Source of the DNA: Bacteroidales bacterium
GTDB taxonomy: Bacteria; Bacteroidota; Bacteroidia; Bacteroidales; FEN-979
Length of the DNA stretch: 33,656 nt
Assembly: GCA_014860625.1 (NCBI GenBank)
Contig: JACZJJ010000108.1
Span: forward strand, 1-33,656
Reading direction: 5' to 3'
Both the position numbers and the translations under genes were made by a program. Below the pieces are notes generated by a model, which searched no databases, was not told the DNA's origin, and worked only from the letters and a program-made list of their open reading frames with translations. Below, one piece after another: positions 9,611 to 17,965 of this stretch (its first letter is position 1; the number at the start of each line of letters is the position of its first letter).

Positions 9611-10147
9611 TTAATAGGTTGATTTTAATCCAATCATGTTTACATCGTAAACCAGGGAGGCCCCGGGAGGTATCTTATCCTGATCTCCAAGCAATCCGTA
9701 AGCCAGATAGGAAGGGATAATAAATTTTGCCCGATCTCCTTCCCTGAGGAGCAACATTCCCTCTTCAAGGCCTGATTCAACGCCTCCATGTCCCAGAATA
9801 AATGATTTTTCTCCCAAAGAATCTGACGAATAAGCCAATGTTCCGTTCAGCAGCTTTACTGTATAATTAAACCGGACCAACATCCCGCTCATGGCTTTCT
9901 TCCCGTTTCCCTTTTTGTAGATAAGGTAACGCAAGCCTGTCGGAGTTTGTTTCACATTCCATCCATATCGCAGGAGGAAGTCTTCAATTTCCTGCTCTTC
10001 CACCTTGACAACGCCCCTGTTGAAGTCGATCAGTTTTTCATCGGCAAGGCGAATGTGAGCGGTAGATTCCACAGGTCGGACCGGCTCCCGGCAAGCTGAA
10101 GCCAGGAATAGCGTGAAGCAAAGAATTGCCCATTGAAGTTCCCTCAT
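9611..10147 (-). CDS. GldI-like single-domain FKBP-type peptidyl-prolyl isomerase, lipoprotein
   Basis: 178 residues, close to the roughly 180 of GldI. The lipoprotein signal ends FLASACREP. A helical stretch (about 30-65) precedes one FKBP domain (about 70-178) with VRFNYTVKLLNGTLAYSSD, GGVESGLEEGMLLLREGDRAKFIIPSYLAYG and IPPGASLVYDVNM. GldI is an FKBP lipoprotein needed for gliding and T9SS stability in Flavobacterium. Its usual neighbours, as I recall them, are nrnA and ndk, which are also here (nrnA upstream on the same strand, ndk divergent). The match is by length, layout and context, so orthology is inferred. No GldH- or SprB-type gene is in view, so gliding itself is not implied. Confidence 0.82.
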   Translation of the reverse strand: MRELQWAILCFTLFLASACREPVRPVESTAHIRLADEKLIDFNRGVVKVEEQEIEDFLLRYGWNVKQTPTGLRYLIYKKGNGKKAMSGMLVRFNYTVKLLNGTLAYSSDSLGEKSFILGHGGVESGLEEGMLLLREGDRAKFIIPSYLAYGLLGDQDKIPPGASLVYDVNMIGLKSTY

Positions 10148-10164
10148 GGTTCTCCCGGTTAAAA

Positions 10165-11214
10165 TTATTTATACACCGTTGATAAGGCATCCCTATAGTG
10201 AGGAAGCAGATTCCGGAATCTATTTACCGTCTCCTCCATGGAAAGGTAACTGGTTGCCCCGGAAGCATTTGCATGCCCCCCTCCGTCAAAATGATCTTTC
10301 GCGATCCGTTCAACGGAGAAATTGCCTTTGGACCTGAACGAGATCCGGATGGAGTTGTCACGCTCTGAGAAGAGAGCTGCCATGTTGATCCCTTCAATGG
10401 ATAGCGCGTAGTTGACCACCCCTTCCGTATCGCCGATCCGATAATGAAACCGATCGAGGTCTTCCGACGTGAGCCAGATATAAGCTGTATGATACTCAGG
10501 CAATACCACCAGTTTATCACTCAGAGAGTATCCTAATAAACGAAGGCGGTGTTCGGAGTAAGTATCATAAATCAACCGGTGAATGTGTTCTCCGTCAATT
10601 CCCCGCCTGAAAAGGGCCGCTATTACTTCGTACGTCTTGACATAATTGCAGGAGTAACTGAATGACCCGGTATCGGTGACAATCCCCGTATACAAGGATT
10701 CAGCGATTGCCTTGTCAATAAGTTCTTCATCTCCCATGGCATGAATGAAATCGAAGACAAGTTCTGCCGTTGAAGAGGTCTTCGTTACTGAGAACTTAAA
10801 ATCATACTGTTCAGCCGGATAGAGGTGGTGATCAAGGACAACTTTTATCGCCGATGAAGCCATTACTGGACCGGCTGCATCATTCAATCTGTTCAGGTCA
10901 TTGTAGTCGAGGGAGAAAATAACCGTTGCCGCAGAAATTGCCTGCAGAACCTGCTCTTTTTGCTGAGAAAACACGGCGATCTTCCCGGTATCTGTTAGCC
11001 AGGCAAGAAACGATGGGAAAGGATCGGGAACCATCATTGAGACCGAATGACCTTTCAGCATCAGATACCTGTAAAATGCGAGTGAGGATCCAATGGCATC
11101 GCCGTCGGGGTTGGTATGTGTGGTCAGCAAAATAGTCTGAGGTGAAGCCAGCAATTCCTGAATCTTTGAAAAATCTGTATCTTCCAAGTGATTGTGTTTG
11201 ATGAATGGTTGCAA
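10165..11214 (-). CDS. nrnA: DHH-family phosphoesterase NrnA (oligoribonuclease / pAp phosphatase)
   Basis: 349 residues, normal for NrnA. The DHH domain shows TTHTNPDGDAIGSS (His33, Asp37, Asp39), the metal motif VVLDHH (128-130) and VTDTGSFSY (Asp181); the DHHA1 domain ends with GGGHANASGA (311-320). The family degrades 2-5 nt RNA to mononucleotides and dephosphorylates pAp, using Mn2+ in the cytoplasm. No in-frame ATG precedes the motifs; the frame begins at TTG (11214), and further upstream the frame offers only ATT or TTA codons before a stop, so TTG is the best start. It heads the FKBP/T9SS run, lying 17 bases before the GldI-like gene, and is divergent from ndk across 48 bases. Confidence 0.93.
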   Translation of the reverse strand: MQPFIKHNHLEDTDFSKIQELLASPQTILLTTHTNPDGDAIGSSLAFYRYLMLKGHSVSMMVPDPFPSFLAWLTDTGKIAVFSQQKEQVLQAISAATVIFSLDYNDLNRLNDAAGPVMASSAIKVVLDHHLYPAEQYDFKFSVTKTSSTAELVFDFIHAMGDEELIDKAIAESLYTGIVTDTGSFSYSCNYVKTYEVIAALFRRGIDGEHIHRLIYDTYSEHRLRLLGYSLSDKLVVLPEYHTAYIWLTSEDLDRFHYRIGDTEGVVNYALSIEGINMAALFSERDNSIRISFRSKGNFSVERIAKDHFDGGGHANASGATSYLSMEETVNRFRNLLPHYRDALSTVYK

Positions 11215-11238
11215 AATTAAGATAAAATAAATAATACG

Positions 11239-11246
11239 TACTTTTG
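11239..11246 (+). promoter_or_regulatory. Putative Bacteroidota -7 box (TACTTTTG) of ndk
   Basis: TACTTTTG fits TAnnTTTG exactly and lies 16 bases before the ndk ATG, in the 48-base space shared with divergent nrnA. No TTTG -33 box is found at the usual distance of about 19 bases, so the call rests on the -7 box alone. Confidence 0.4.
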
Positions 11247-11262
11247 CACTAAATCAAAAAAC

Positions 11263-11691
11263 ATGATGACTGGGAATAAGACATTTACAATGATAAAACC
11301 TACAGCTGTTGCGCAAGGATCTGTTGGTAAGATACTGGACAGGATCCTGGAAGAGGGATATTTGATATTGGCACTGAAGATGGTTCATCTCTGCCAACGT
11401 GAAGCTGAAGCTTTCTATGAAGTACATAAAGAGAGACCCTTTTTCGGATCACTGACCGAGTATATGTCGTCTGGACCTATTGTTGCGGCTATTCTACAAA
11501 AGGACAATGCTGTGGACGATTACCGCACCCTGATCGGAGCTACCAATCCAGGTGATGCAGCCGAGGGAACAATCCGGAAGCTTTACGGTACTGACCTTGG
11601 CAGGAATGCAGTTCACGGGTCGGATTCAAGAGAGAATGCCGAGATTGAATGCAGCTTTTTCTTCTCCGGCATGGAGGAGATGAGTTGGTAG
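11263..11691 (+). CDS. ndk: Nucleoside diphosphate kinase
   Basis: 142 residues, the standard bacterial size. The family transfers the gamma-phosphate between NTPs and NDPs through a phosphohistidine, balancing nucleotide pools in the cytoplasm. Visible landmarks are FTMIKPTAV near the N-terminus, the ERPFF segment (57-61), [14 protein letters not shown] and the active-site NAVHGSDS with His118. The usual Asp of MIKPDAV is Thr here. ATG codons at 11263 and 11266 are both possible; the first is used. It is transcribed away from nrnA and meets the subtilase stop 14 bases downstream, where a 7-bp repeat covers the junction. Confidence 0.97.
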   Translation: MMTGNKTFTMIKPTAVAQGSVGKILDRILEEGYLILALKMVHLCQREAEAFYEVHKERPFFGSLTEYMSSGPIVAAILQKDNAVDDYRTLIGATNPGDAAEGTIRKLYGTDLGRNAVHGSDSRENAEIECSFFFSGMEEMSW

Positions 11692-11692
11692 C

Positions 11693-11707
11693 GGGCAGTG
11701 GGCAGTT
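11693..11707. repeat. Short GGGCAGT repeat between two convergent stop codons
   Basis: GGGCAGTGGGCAGTT, two 7-bp units, fills the gap between the ndk stop (11689-11691) and the subtilase stop (11706-11708) and overlaps the latter. It is the same motif as the longer array at 15011-15063. Confidence 0.6.
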
Positions 11708-13406
11708 ACCAGTCGATTCTTTGGATAATCTTTGTTTCAAATAGGGCAGGACCGTCCAGGTTACATAATTTAAGGATGTAGATTCCTTGCTTCAGAAATG
11801 AAAGATCACTGAAGCTGATCACATTATCGCCAGCTATGCAGCGGATATCATTCCTGGTATAGATTTGCTTTCCTGTGATATCCACTACCTGAACCTGTAA
11901 AATTTGTGCAGCAGTTGTAGTGATCTTAACATGGATCAGTCCGGTTGTATTTGAAGGATTTGGGTAGACGACTACTGATTCTTCGTTAAATACCGGGTCA
12001 ACACCTGTAAGCCGTTCATATGCCTCATAGAGGTTTGGAATGCCATATCCAAGGTAGATGTTTGGGGTCATAAACAATGAAGCCGACTCTTCAATGGCTG
12101 ACTTCAGTGTGGCATTGGAAAATTCAGGAAATGCCTGCCACAAGCAAGCAGCAGAGCCTGCCATGACGGGTGATGAGAATGAGGTTCCATTCCCCCGGGT
12201 AATGGTTCCATCGGATCCGGAGATCACGGTTTGCCTTCCCATCGCCGCAATGTTGGGCTTTACATATAAACCATCAACCACGCCGGTAGAGCTGAAAGAG
12301 GCGTATTGACCATTGGAATCCACTGCCGCCACACCCAGCACGTCAAATCCGTCGGAAGGCGCACTCACACAGTGCCAGTTGGGGTTCCCCCCTTCATTGC
12401 CCGCACTGTTTACTACCAGGATGCCTTTGCTGAATGCGATGTTTGCTCCACGTGTAACCGGGGTTGTATTTCCGGTCATGTCAGCACAGGTATGGTTTTG
12501 CGTGGTGTCGTCAAAGACTGTATAACCAAGTGATGAATTGATGACATCGGCACCCACACTGTCGGCAAATTCGGCTGCACTTACCCAGTTATACTCTTCA
12601 ATAAGGTATTCAGAACCAGTGTCCTCAGATCGCAACAGCCAATAATCGGCTTTGGGAGCAGATCCGATCAACTGTCCCGGAACATATCCGCCCATGATCG
12701 AAAGTACAGACATACCGTGGGTATGTCCGATAAATACGTTCCCTCCCGGATTGACAAAGTCGCGGGTACCCAAGATCTGGTTGTTGGCCCATAAGCTGTC
12801 GAAAGGAGCCAATTGGTCAACCAGGTTAAATCCGGCATCCAGGATGGCAATAATCATCCCTTTGCCCCTGTATCCCAGGTTGTGAAGCATATCCGTTCGA
12901 ATCATGTGAACCTGCGTAAATGAGAGCCCGTAATCTGCAGAGTCGGCAATGTTGAGGGGAATGCCAGGAGAGGGATTCAACGGAGATACCGGGAGCGACT
13001 CTATCGCAAACTTATCTGCAACCGGATCAGGCTGGACAGGTTTAATACCACTCTTCAACACCTTACTGACAAATGGCAACAGTTCAATCTCCGCAATCCT
13101 GGCGGGATCGTTCGTATGGATCGTGACTCCGTTAAACCATTTTGACCGCGTAATCACATCAACACCAATCAGGCTAACCGCCTCAACGTAATCGGGGTTT
13201 ACGGGAATGTCGTTCATCACGATCGGAATTCCTGCAACAGCCCGGCGATTGAGCGCCCGCTGCGAAAGGAATTCCAACGGTTTATCAAAAGAGTAGGGAG
13301 AATTGTTTTTATCGGTAAATTCCACGAAGTATTTATCGGGAGCTATTTGTGCTGTAGAAACCACAAGCAGCAAAAAGAATACGAAGGAAGCGCTAATTCT
13401 TCTCAT
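11706..13406 (-). CDS. T9SS-secreted S8 subtilisin-like serine protease
   Basis: 566 residues. A signal peptide (about 1-20) is followed by a propeptide-like region (about 25-150) and an S8 catalytic domain with Asp190 (AILDAGF), His230 (HTHGMSV), oxyanion Asn337 (NSAGNEGG) and nucleophile Ser409 (GTSFSSPVMAG). All catalytic residues are present, so it is probably an active extracellular protease. The last 80 or so residues are a type A T9SS sorting domain (VVVYPNPSNTTG ... LKQGIYILKL). Related members are widespread single-gene exoproteases in Bacteroidota. It is divergent from the DUF4301 gene (45 bases between start codons) and its stop lies next to that of ndk. Substrate is unknown. Confidence 0.95.
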   Translation of the reverse strand: MRRISASFVFFLLLVVSTAQIAPDKYFVEFTDKNNSPYSFDKPLEFLSQRALNRRAVAGIPIVMNDIPVNPDYVEAVSLIGVDVITRSKWFNGVTIHTNDPARIAEIELLPFVSKVLKSGIKPVQPDPVADKFAIESLPVSPLNPSPGIPLNIADSADYGLSFTQVHMIRTDMLHNLGYRGKGMIIAILDAGFNLVDQLAPFDSLWANNQILGTRDFVNPGGNVFIGHTHGMSVLSIMGGYVPGQLIGSAPKADYWLLRSEDTGSEYLIEEYNWVSAAEFADSVGADVINSSLGYTVFDDTTQNHTCADMTGNTTPVTRGANIAFSKGILVVNSAGNEGGNPNWHCVSAPSDGFDVLGVAAVDSNGQYASFSSTGVVDGLYVKPNIAAMGRQTVISGSDGTITRGNGTSFSSPVMAGSAACLWQAFPEFSNATLKSAIEESASLFMTPNIYLGYGIPNLYEAYERLTGVDPVFNEESVVVYPNPSNTTGLIHVKITTTAAQILQVQVVDITGKQIYTRNDIRCIAGDNVISFSDLSFLKQGIYILKLCNLDGPALFETKIIQRIDW

Positions 13407-13415
13407 TTTTTCAGA

Positions 13416-13423
13416 TATATTTG
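13416..13423 (+). promoter_or_regulatory. Putative -7 box (TATATTTG) of the DUF4301 gene
   Basis: TATATTTG fits TAnnTTTG exactly and lies 28 bases before the ATG at 13452, in the 45-base divergent gap with the subtilase gene. No convincing -33 TTTG is seen. Confidence 0.4.
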
Positions 13424-13451
13424 TGCATGTAAAAATACTAAAATTCTCTCT

Positions 13452-15005
13452 ATGTTCACGGATAAGGACCTGAAACAGATTGGATCAAAAGGGATTGAAC
13501 TTTTCACCATTGAAAGGCAGCTGGATAATTTCAGGAACGGGTTTCCCCCGATGATACTGGACAAGCCTGCCACTCCGGGCGATGGAATCTTTTCTTTTTG
13601 TGAGGATGAGCTATCCTATTTCATGAATTATTACGCCATCCATCTGGAAGATCTTCGGGTGGTTAAATTTGTTCCGGCTTCCGGTGCAGCCACGCGTATG
13701 TTCAAGCACCTGTTTGAATTCAGGGAGAAGTTTACGGGGGATTTAACTCAGAAGGAGGCTTTTTTACAGGATCAGGATTTCAATTCGGTTGGGTACCTCC
13801 TTTCCCATCTGGCAGAGATTGCCTTTTTCGATGAACTTCAGAAGATACTTGACCGCCTCGGTCTGGATTCACTTAGTCTGATCGATGCATGGAAAGCCGA
13901 CCTGCTCATCGGATTCATCCTGGAGGAGAATGGGTTGAATTACGTCAACCTGCCCAAAGGACTGATCCTTTTCCACGACTATCCGGATGGTGCCCGCACA
14001 GCGGCCGAGGAGCACCTGGTGGAGGCAGCCAACTATGCAACGAGCAGTGATGGCAAGGGCAGCATCCATTTTACCATTTCTCCCGAACACAAAGAGAAAT
14101 TCCTTGCGCTGTTCGCGAATGTGAGGGAGAAGTACGAAGAGCTCTTTGATGTTTCGTTTTCCATCGGTTTCTCCGAGCAACTCCCTTCAACAGACACCAT
14201 CGCTGTTGATGAAGAGAACCAACCTTTCCGCAGTGCCGACGGCTCTCTCCTCTTCCGCCCTGCCGGTCATGGCGCACTGTTGAAGAATCTGAACCTCCTG
14301 GAAGCCGACATTATATTTGTCAAAAACATTGATAACATCGTACCCGACCGCCTCAAACCGACCACGTATGAGTACAAGAGACTGATAGGCGGTTACCTGC
14401 TGTACCTCCGCAATCATGTCAACACATTTCTCACGGATGCCATCAGCCGCGACCTTCATGAAGAGGAGATCCATAAGATGGTGGATTTTATGCGAAATCA
14501 TATGTGGATAGAGCTCTCTGAAGCTTTTAACCAACATTCGCCGAAGGAGAAGCAGGAGCATATGATTTCACTTCTGAACCGTCCAATCAGGGTATGCGGA
14601 ATGGTGAAGAATGAAGGAGAGCCTGGTGGGGGCCCCTTCTGGGTCAAAGAGAGCGACGGAAGGATTTCCCTGCAAATCGTTGAATCGGCCCAGATGAACC
14701 TGAAAGACCCTGAGCAAAAAGCCATCTTTGACAGCGCTACCCATTTCAATCCCGTCGACCTGGTTTGTTCGATTCGCAACTTCAGGGGAGAGCTGTTCGA
14801 CCTGAACGAATTTGTTGACAACGAAGCCGGACTCATCTCCCTGAAGTCGAGCGGAGGCCTGAACCTGAAAGCGCAGGAACTGCCCGGCCTGTGGAATGGC
14901 GCCATGGCGAAATGGATCACCGTATTTGTGGAGACACCGATCATCACCTTTAATCCGGTGAAGACGGTGAATGATTTGTTGAGAAGTGAACACCTGGAAG
15001 AATAA
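13452..15005 (+). CDS. DUF4301 family protein
   Basis: 517 residues from the ATG at 13452 (MFTDKDLKQIG). The open frame extends back to 13347, but that would overlap the divergent subtilase gene and the -7 box, and the family begins at this Met. No signal peptide or membrane segment, so cytoplasmic. Recognisable pieces are NFRNGFPP near the start, VKFVPASGAATRMFKHLF (the GAATRM stretch recalls the nucleotide loop of sugar nucleotidyltransferases), a central ADIIFVKNIDNIVPD, and VCGMVKNEGEPGGGPFWV. DUF4301 proteins are common in Bacteroidota and their function is not established; a nucleotidyltransferase-like role is only an inference from the Gly-rich motif. A 7-bp repeat array begins 5 bases after the stop. 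Confidence 0.88.
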   Translation: MFTDKDLKQIGSKGIELFTIERQLDNFRNGFPPMILDKPATPGDGIFSFCEDELSYFMNYYAIHLEDLRVVKFVPASGAATRMFKHLFEFREKFTGDLTQKEAFLQDQDFNSVGYLLSHLAEIAFFDELQKILDRLGLDSLSLIDAWKADLLIGFILEENGLNYVNLPKGLILFHDYPDGARTAAEEHLVEAANYATSSDGKGSIHFTISPEHKEKFLALFANVREKYEELFDVSFSIGFSEQLPSTDTIAVDEENQPFRSADGSLLFRPAGHGALLKNLNLLEADIIFVKNIDNIVPDRLKPTTYEYKRLIGGYLLYLRNHVNTFLTDAISRDLHEEEIHKMVDFMRNHMWIELSEAFNQHSPKEKQEHMISLLNRPIRVCGMVKNEGEPGGGPFWVKESDGRISLQIVESAQMNLKDPEQKAIFDSATHFNPVDLVCSIRNFRGELFDLNEFVDNEAGLISLKSSGGLNLKAQELPGLWNGAMAKWITVFVETPIITFNPVKTVNDLLRSEHLEE

Positions 15006-15010
15006 GGAGC

Positions 15011-15063
15011 CAGTGGGCAGTTGGCAGTGAGCAGTGGGCAGTTGGCAGTGGTCAGCTGGCAGG
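15011..15063. repeat. 7-bp tandem repeat array, unit CAGTKGG
   Basis: About seven units of CAGT(G/T)GG with minor variants (CAGTGAG, CAGTGGT, CAGCTGG) start 5 bases after the DUF4301 stop. Directly downstream (15096-15118) is another small repeat, ATCAAGTATCTAGCATCAAGTA. The 115-base gap between DUF4301 and the DUF218 gene holds nothing else recognisable. Confidence 0.8.
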
Positions 15064-15120
15064 AAATTAAGTCATTAAGTTCATTATGGGAAAAATATCA
15101 AGTATCTAGCATCAAGTACC

Positions 15121-15789
15121 ATGAAAATAGCAGTGAAAAATTATGGGGTGATCAGTAAACGAACACGGTGGGGGCTGACGATCTGGGGGTGGCTGGCGAT
15201 TTTTCTGATCTTTTTTCTGGGAATTTTTCTGACAGTTACACTAGCCTATGATGTTCTGGCGCCAAACAAACCGGTAAAAGCGGATGTGTTGGTGCTGGAG
15301 GGTGCTGTTCCCGATTATATCATTGATTCTGCCGTTGCGGAGTTTCACCGGCATCCTTACAAGCTGCTGATCACTACCGGCACTCCGCTTGAATGGGGTC
15401 ATCTGCTGATTGATTACGGCAACACGGCGGCCGTTGCAGAAAGTTCCTTAAAAAAGATGGGATTCGATTCAACCCAGCTGGTTGCTGTAGCGACGAAGGA
15501 GATCCAGAATGACCGTACGTACAATTCGGCTCTGGCACTTGGGGCTTACCTGCGGAAGTATCACCCTGAAATAAAAGCCATTAACCTGATGAGCTATGGC
15601 CCCCATGCCCGACGCAGTCAGATGATGTTTCAGGCCGCACTGGGAAAGGATTTCAGTGTAGGCATCATCTCCATCAAGAGCTTCTACTATGATAAACACA
15701 ACTGGTGGAAGTCGAGCAAAGGCTTCCGGGAAGTGATGAATGAGATGCTGGGTTATATCTTTGTGAAGCTTTTTTTCGTTCCATATTAG
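15121..15789 (+). CDS. DUF218 (ElyC/SanA/YdcF-type) membrane protein
   Basis: 222 residues. One membrane helix (about 20-43, WGWLAIFLIFFLGIFLTVTLAYDVL) anchors a globular domain with the DUF218 pattern: VKADVLVLEGAVPDYIIDSAVAEF, YKLLITTGTP, AESSLKKMGFDSTQLVAVATKEIQNDRTYNSALALGAYL and INLMSYGPHARRS. The family includes E. coli SanA, ElyC and YdcF, linked to envelope integrity and peptidoglycan or polysaccharide metabolism, but its reaction is not settled. The usual charged nucleotide-like pocket residues (E of GAxP, N of TYNSA, H of GPHARRS) are visible. A 9-bp repeat array begins just after the stop. Confidence 0.85.
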   Translation: MKIAVKNYGVISKRTRWGLTIWGWLAIFLIFFLGIFLTVTLAYDVLAPNKPVKADVLVLEGAVPDYIIDSAVAEFHRHPYKLLITTGTPLEWGHLLIDYGNTAAVAESSLKKMGFDSTQLVAVATKEIQNDRTYNSALALGAYLRKYHPEIKAINLMSYGPHARRSQMMFQAALGKDFSVGIISIKSFYYDKHNWWKSSKGFREVMNEMLGYIFVKLFFVPY

Positions 15790-15790
15790 C

Positions 15791-15826
15791 AGGTTGGACA
15801 GGTTAGACAGGTTGGACAGGTTGGAC
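15791..15826. repeat. 9-bp tandem repeat, unit AGGTTGGAC, four copies
   Basis: Four contiguous units (AGGTTGGAC, AGGTTAGAC, AGGTTGGAC, AGGTTGGAC) begin 1 base after the stop of the DUF218 gene and end 25 bases before the thioredoxin ATG. The same unit recurs at 17253-17333 and 28680-28744. Confidence 0.9.
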
Positions 15827-15851
15827 ATATTTCTTAATTTCTTGATGAACA

Positions 15852-17300
15852 ATGGCTAGATTTTCTCTTACACTTATACTCTTTCTTTTTCAGCTGGTGA
15901 TCTTTGCAGGGAAAGACGGCTACCAGATAAAATTTAAAATTCACGGGTTGAAAGACACCACCTGCCTGGTGGCCAATTACTATGGAAGCGGCACGTATGT
16001 CACCGACACGCTGGAGGTGAACGGAAAAGGGGAGGCCATTTTTTCTGCTCCTTCCGATCAGCCGCGAGGGGTATATATCCTGGTTATCTCGGATAAGATC
16101 TATTTCGACTTCGTGTTGAACAACGACCTGAAATTTACGATGGAGACCGACATGAAAGACCCTGTGGGGGCAATGAAAATTACAGGATCGCTCGATAATG
16201 AAGAATTTTATGACTATATGCGCTACAACCAGGAGAAGTTCAAGCACATCCAGGAGTTGCAGCAGCAGTTGAAAGAGGTTGAGAAGAATGAGGATTCGGT
16301 CGTTGTCCTCAATAAAAAGATTGTTGAACTGAACGATGAGATCATCGAATATAAACTCAAGATAGCCCGTGAAAGACCCTTCTCTTTTCTGGCAATGCTT
16401 ATCAACGCCATGAAGGAACCGGTGATCAAAGAGATTCCCACACTGCCAAACGGGCGAAAAGACTCAACTTACGCTTACCGCTTTTACAAAGACCATTTCT
16501 GGGATGACATGGTTATTGCAGATAACCGGCTTATCAGAACTCCGGTATTCCACAACAAGCTGAAGAAATATGTTGACCAGGTAGTGGCACAAAATCCGGA
16601 CTCCATATTTAAAGAGGCGGGGATCCTGATTGAGAAAGCCCGGTCCGATCCGGAGATGTTCAAATATCTCGTATGGTTCTTCACCTACCATTACGAGAAT
16701 TCCGAGATCATGGGATTCGACAAAGTGTTCGTAGATATTGTTGACAGGTACTATGTGACCGGCGAGGCTACCTGGGTGTCAGGAAAGGTTCTGGAGAATA
16801 TTCTGAAAAAGACCAACCGCATCCGGCCGCTGCTCCTGGGGAGTCAGGCACCCAACATGATCATGATGGACACCACCGAACAGCTTGTATCACTGTACAA
16901 CATCAAAGCATTCATTACGATTCTGCTATTCTGGGACCCCGACTGCGGCCATTGCGAGAAGGAGATCCCTCACTTGAAGGAGCTCTATGACAAGGATCAT
17001 GAGAAATACGAACTTGAGATCTTTGCTGTGTGTTCCGACACCTCTATGGCCAAAATGAAACAGCACATGATCAAAAAGAAGATGACCTGGGTCAACGTGA
17101 ACGGTCCCCGCACACTCACAGGCGATTACCATGAGCTCTACGACATCCAGACAACGCCCGTCATCTACATTCTCGACTGGGAAAAGCGAATCCTGGCCAA
17201 AAGGTTACAATCCGACCAGGTCGAAAAGTTCATCGACAATTATGTGAAGAACAGGTTGGACAGGTTGGACAAGTTGGACAGGTTAGACTTAGGTAATTAA
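15852..17300 (+). CDS. TlpA-like thioredoxin with N-terminal DUF4369-like domain, exported
   Basis: 482 residues. The signal peptide ends near FAG20. Residues 24-125 resemble the DUF4369 beta domain (IKFKIHGLKDTTCLV ... ITGSLDNEEFYDYMRY), 127-175 form a coiled coil, 175-325 a helical DUF5106-like middle, and 328-465 a thioredoxin fold with CGHC (365-368) and the cis-Pro segment QTTPVIYIL. The family is tethered or free in the periplasm and exchanges thiols and disulfides, often for cytochrome c maturation or stress. The last 14 or so residues (RLDRLDKLDRLDLGN) are encoded by the 9-bp repeat and are unlikely to be ancestral, since the fold is complete before them. It converges on rplT. Confidence 0.88.
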   Translation: MARFSLTLILFLFQLVIFAGKDGYQIKFKIHGLKDTTCLVANYYGSGTYVTDTLEVNGKGEAIFSAPSDQPRGVYILVISDKIYFDFVLNNDLKFTMETDMKDPVGAMKITGSLDNEEFYDYMRYNQEKFKHIQELQQQLKEVEKNEDSVVVLNKKIVELNDEIIEYKLKIARERPFSFLAMLINAMKEPVIKEIPTLPNGRKDSTYAYRFYKDHFWDDMVIADNRLIRTPVFHNKLKKYVDQVVAQNPDSIFKEAGILIEKARSDPEMFKYLVWFFTYHYENSEIMGFDKVFVDIVDRYYVTGEATWVSGKVLENILKKTNRIRPLLLGSQAPNMIMMDTTEQLVSLYNIKAFITILLFWDPDCGHCEKEIPHLKELYDKDHEKYELEIFAVCSDTSMAKMKQHMIKKKMTWVNVNGPRTLTGDYHELYDIQTTPVIYILDWEKRILAKRLQSDQVEKFIDNYVKNRLDRLDKLDRLDLGN

Positions 17301-17333
17301 CATTTGTCCAACCTGTCCAACCTGTCTAACTTA
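17253..17333. repeat. Inverted pair of 9-bp repeat arrays at the junction of two convergent genes
   Basis: Left arm 17253-17288 has four AGGTTGGAC-type units; right arm 17306-17330 has the complement GTCCAACCT, twice, then GTCTAAC. The 17-base loop carries the thioredoxin stop, and the right arm touches the rplT stop (17331-17333). The transcript of either strand could fold into a long hairpin, so it may act as a two-way terminator for the convergent genes. Confidence 0.85.
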
Positions 17334-17681
17334 TTTCGCAGCTGCTTCTTCCAGCACCGCCTTAAAGGCTTCCGGATGATTCATTGCCAGGTCGGCCAGG
17401 GTTTTCCTGTTGATGGCAATGTTTTTCTCGGCCAGTTTCCCGATCAATACGGAGTACGACATTCCATATTCGCGGGCACCTGCATTGATTCTGGTGATCC
17501 AGAGACTGCGGAAGGTCCGCTTTTTGGCTCTCCGGTCACGGTAAGCGTATGTGAGTCCTTTCTCGACGGAATTCTTGGCCACGGTGTGGACATTCTTCCT
17601 TCTTCCAAACTGGCCTTTCGCCTGTTTTAGGACCTTTTTTCTTCTCGCTTTTGCAGCGACTGAATTTACTGATCTTGGCAT
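17331..17681 (-). CDS. rplT: 50S ribosomal protein L20 (bL20)
   Basis: 116 residues, the normal size: [86 protein letters not shown]. It binds 23S rRNA early in large-subunit assembly. It follows rpmI by 63 bases in the conserved infC-rpmI-rplT order. No Shine-Dalgarno precedes the ATG. In several bacteria L20 represses this operon by binding its leader; no such structure can be proved here, though a palindrome lies between infC and rpmI. Confidence 0.98.
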   Translation of the reverse strand: MPRSVNSVAAKARRKKVLKQAKGQFGRRKNVHTVAKNSVEKGLTYAYRDRRAKKRTFRSLWITRINAGAREYGMSYSVLIGKLAEKNIAINRKTLADLAMNHPEAFKAVLEEAAAK

Positions 17682-17744
17682 TTTACGTTAATTTTTGTCT
17701 TAGCGCCTTTTTGAGAGACCTTATAGCTAAGTACAGTTACTGAT

Positions 17745-17939
17745 TTAGCCCTGAAGCATTTCGCGAACGTTGGCTGCATCTGTCTTGTCAACGATGGTGG
17801 AATAGGTAAGATTCCTTTTCCGCTTCTTTGACTTCTTCGTCAGGATGTGGCTTTTGTACGCGTGCTTCCGCTTGATCTTGCCGGTACCCGTCAGGGAAAA
17901 TCTCTTCTTCGCACCGGATTTTGACTTCATTTTTGGCAT
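17745..17939 (-). CDS. rpmI: 50S ribosomal protein L35 (bL35)
   Basis: 64 residues, very basic, typical of bL35: [36 protein letters not shown], then [24 protein letters not shown]. It is a small structural protein of the large subunit. It lies between infC (77 bases upstream) and rplT. No Shine-Dalgarno is seen before the ATG, as is usual in this phylum. Confidence 0.98.
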   Translation of the reverse strand: MPKMKSKSGAKKRFSLTGTGKIKRKHAYKSHILTKKSKKRKRNLTYSTIVDKTDAANVREMLQG

Positions 17940-17965
17940 TGTGCGTTTGTTGTTTAGTTAACATG

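Noticed and set aside
13347-13451. Upstream extension of the DUF4301 protein
   Set aside because: It overlaps the divergent subtilase start and the -7 box; the extra residues look random and the family begins at the Met at 13452.
14187-14947. Long minus-strand frames within DUF4301
   Set aside because: Shadows of the coding frame; no start signal or family match.
15469-15852. Minus-strand frame with an SNL repeat
   Set aside because: Antisense to the DUF218 gene; the SNL repeats are just the 9-bp array read on the other strand.
17304-17630. Plus-strand frame antisense to rplT
   Set aside because: Opens in the 9-bp repeat and runs over a certain ribosomal protein gene; no family features.
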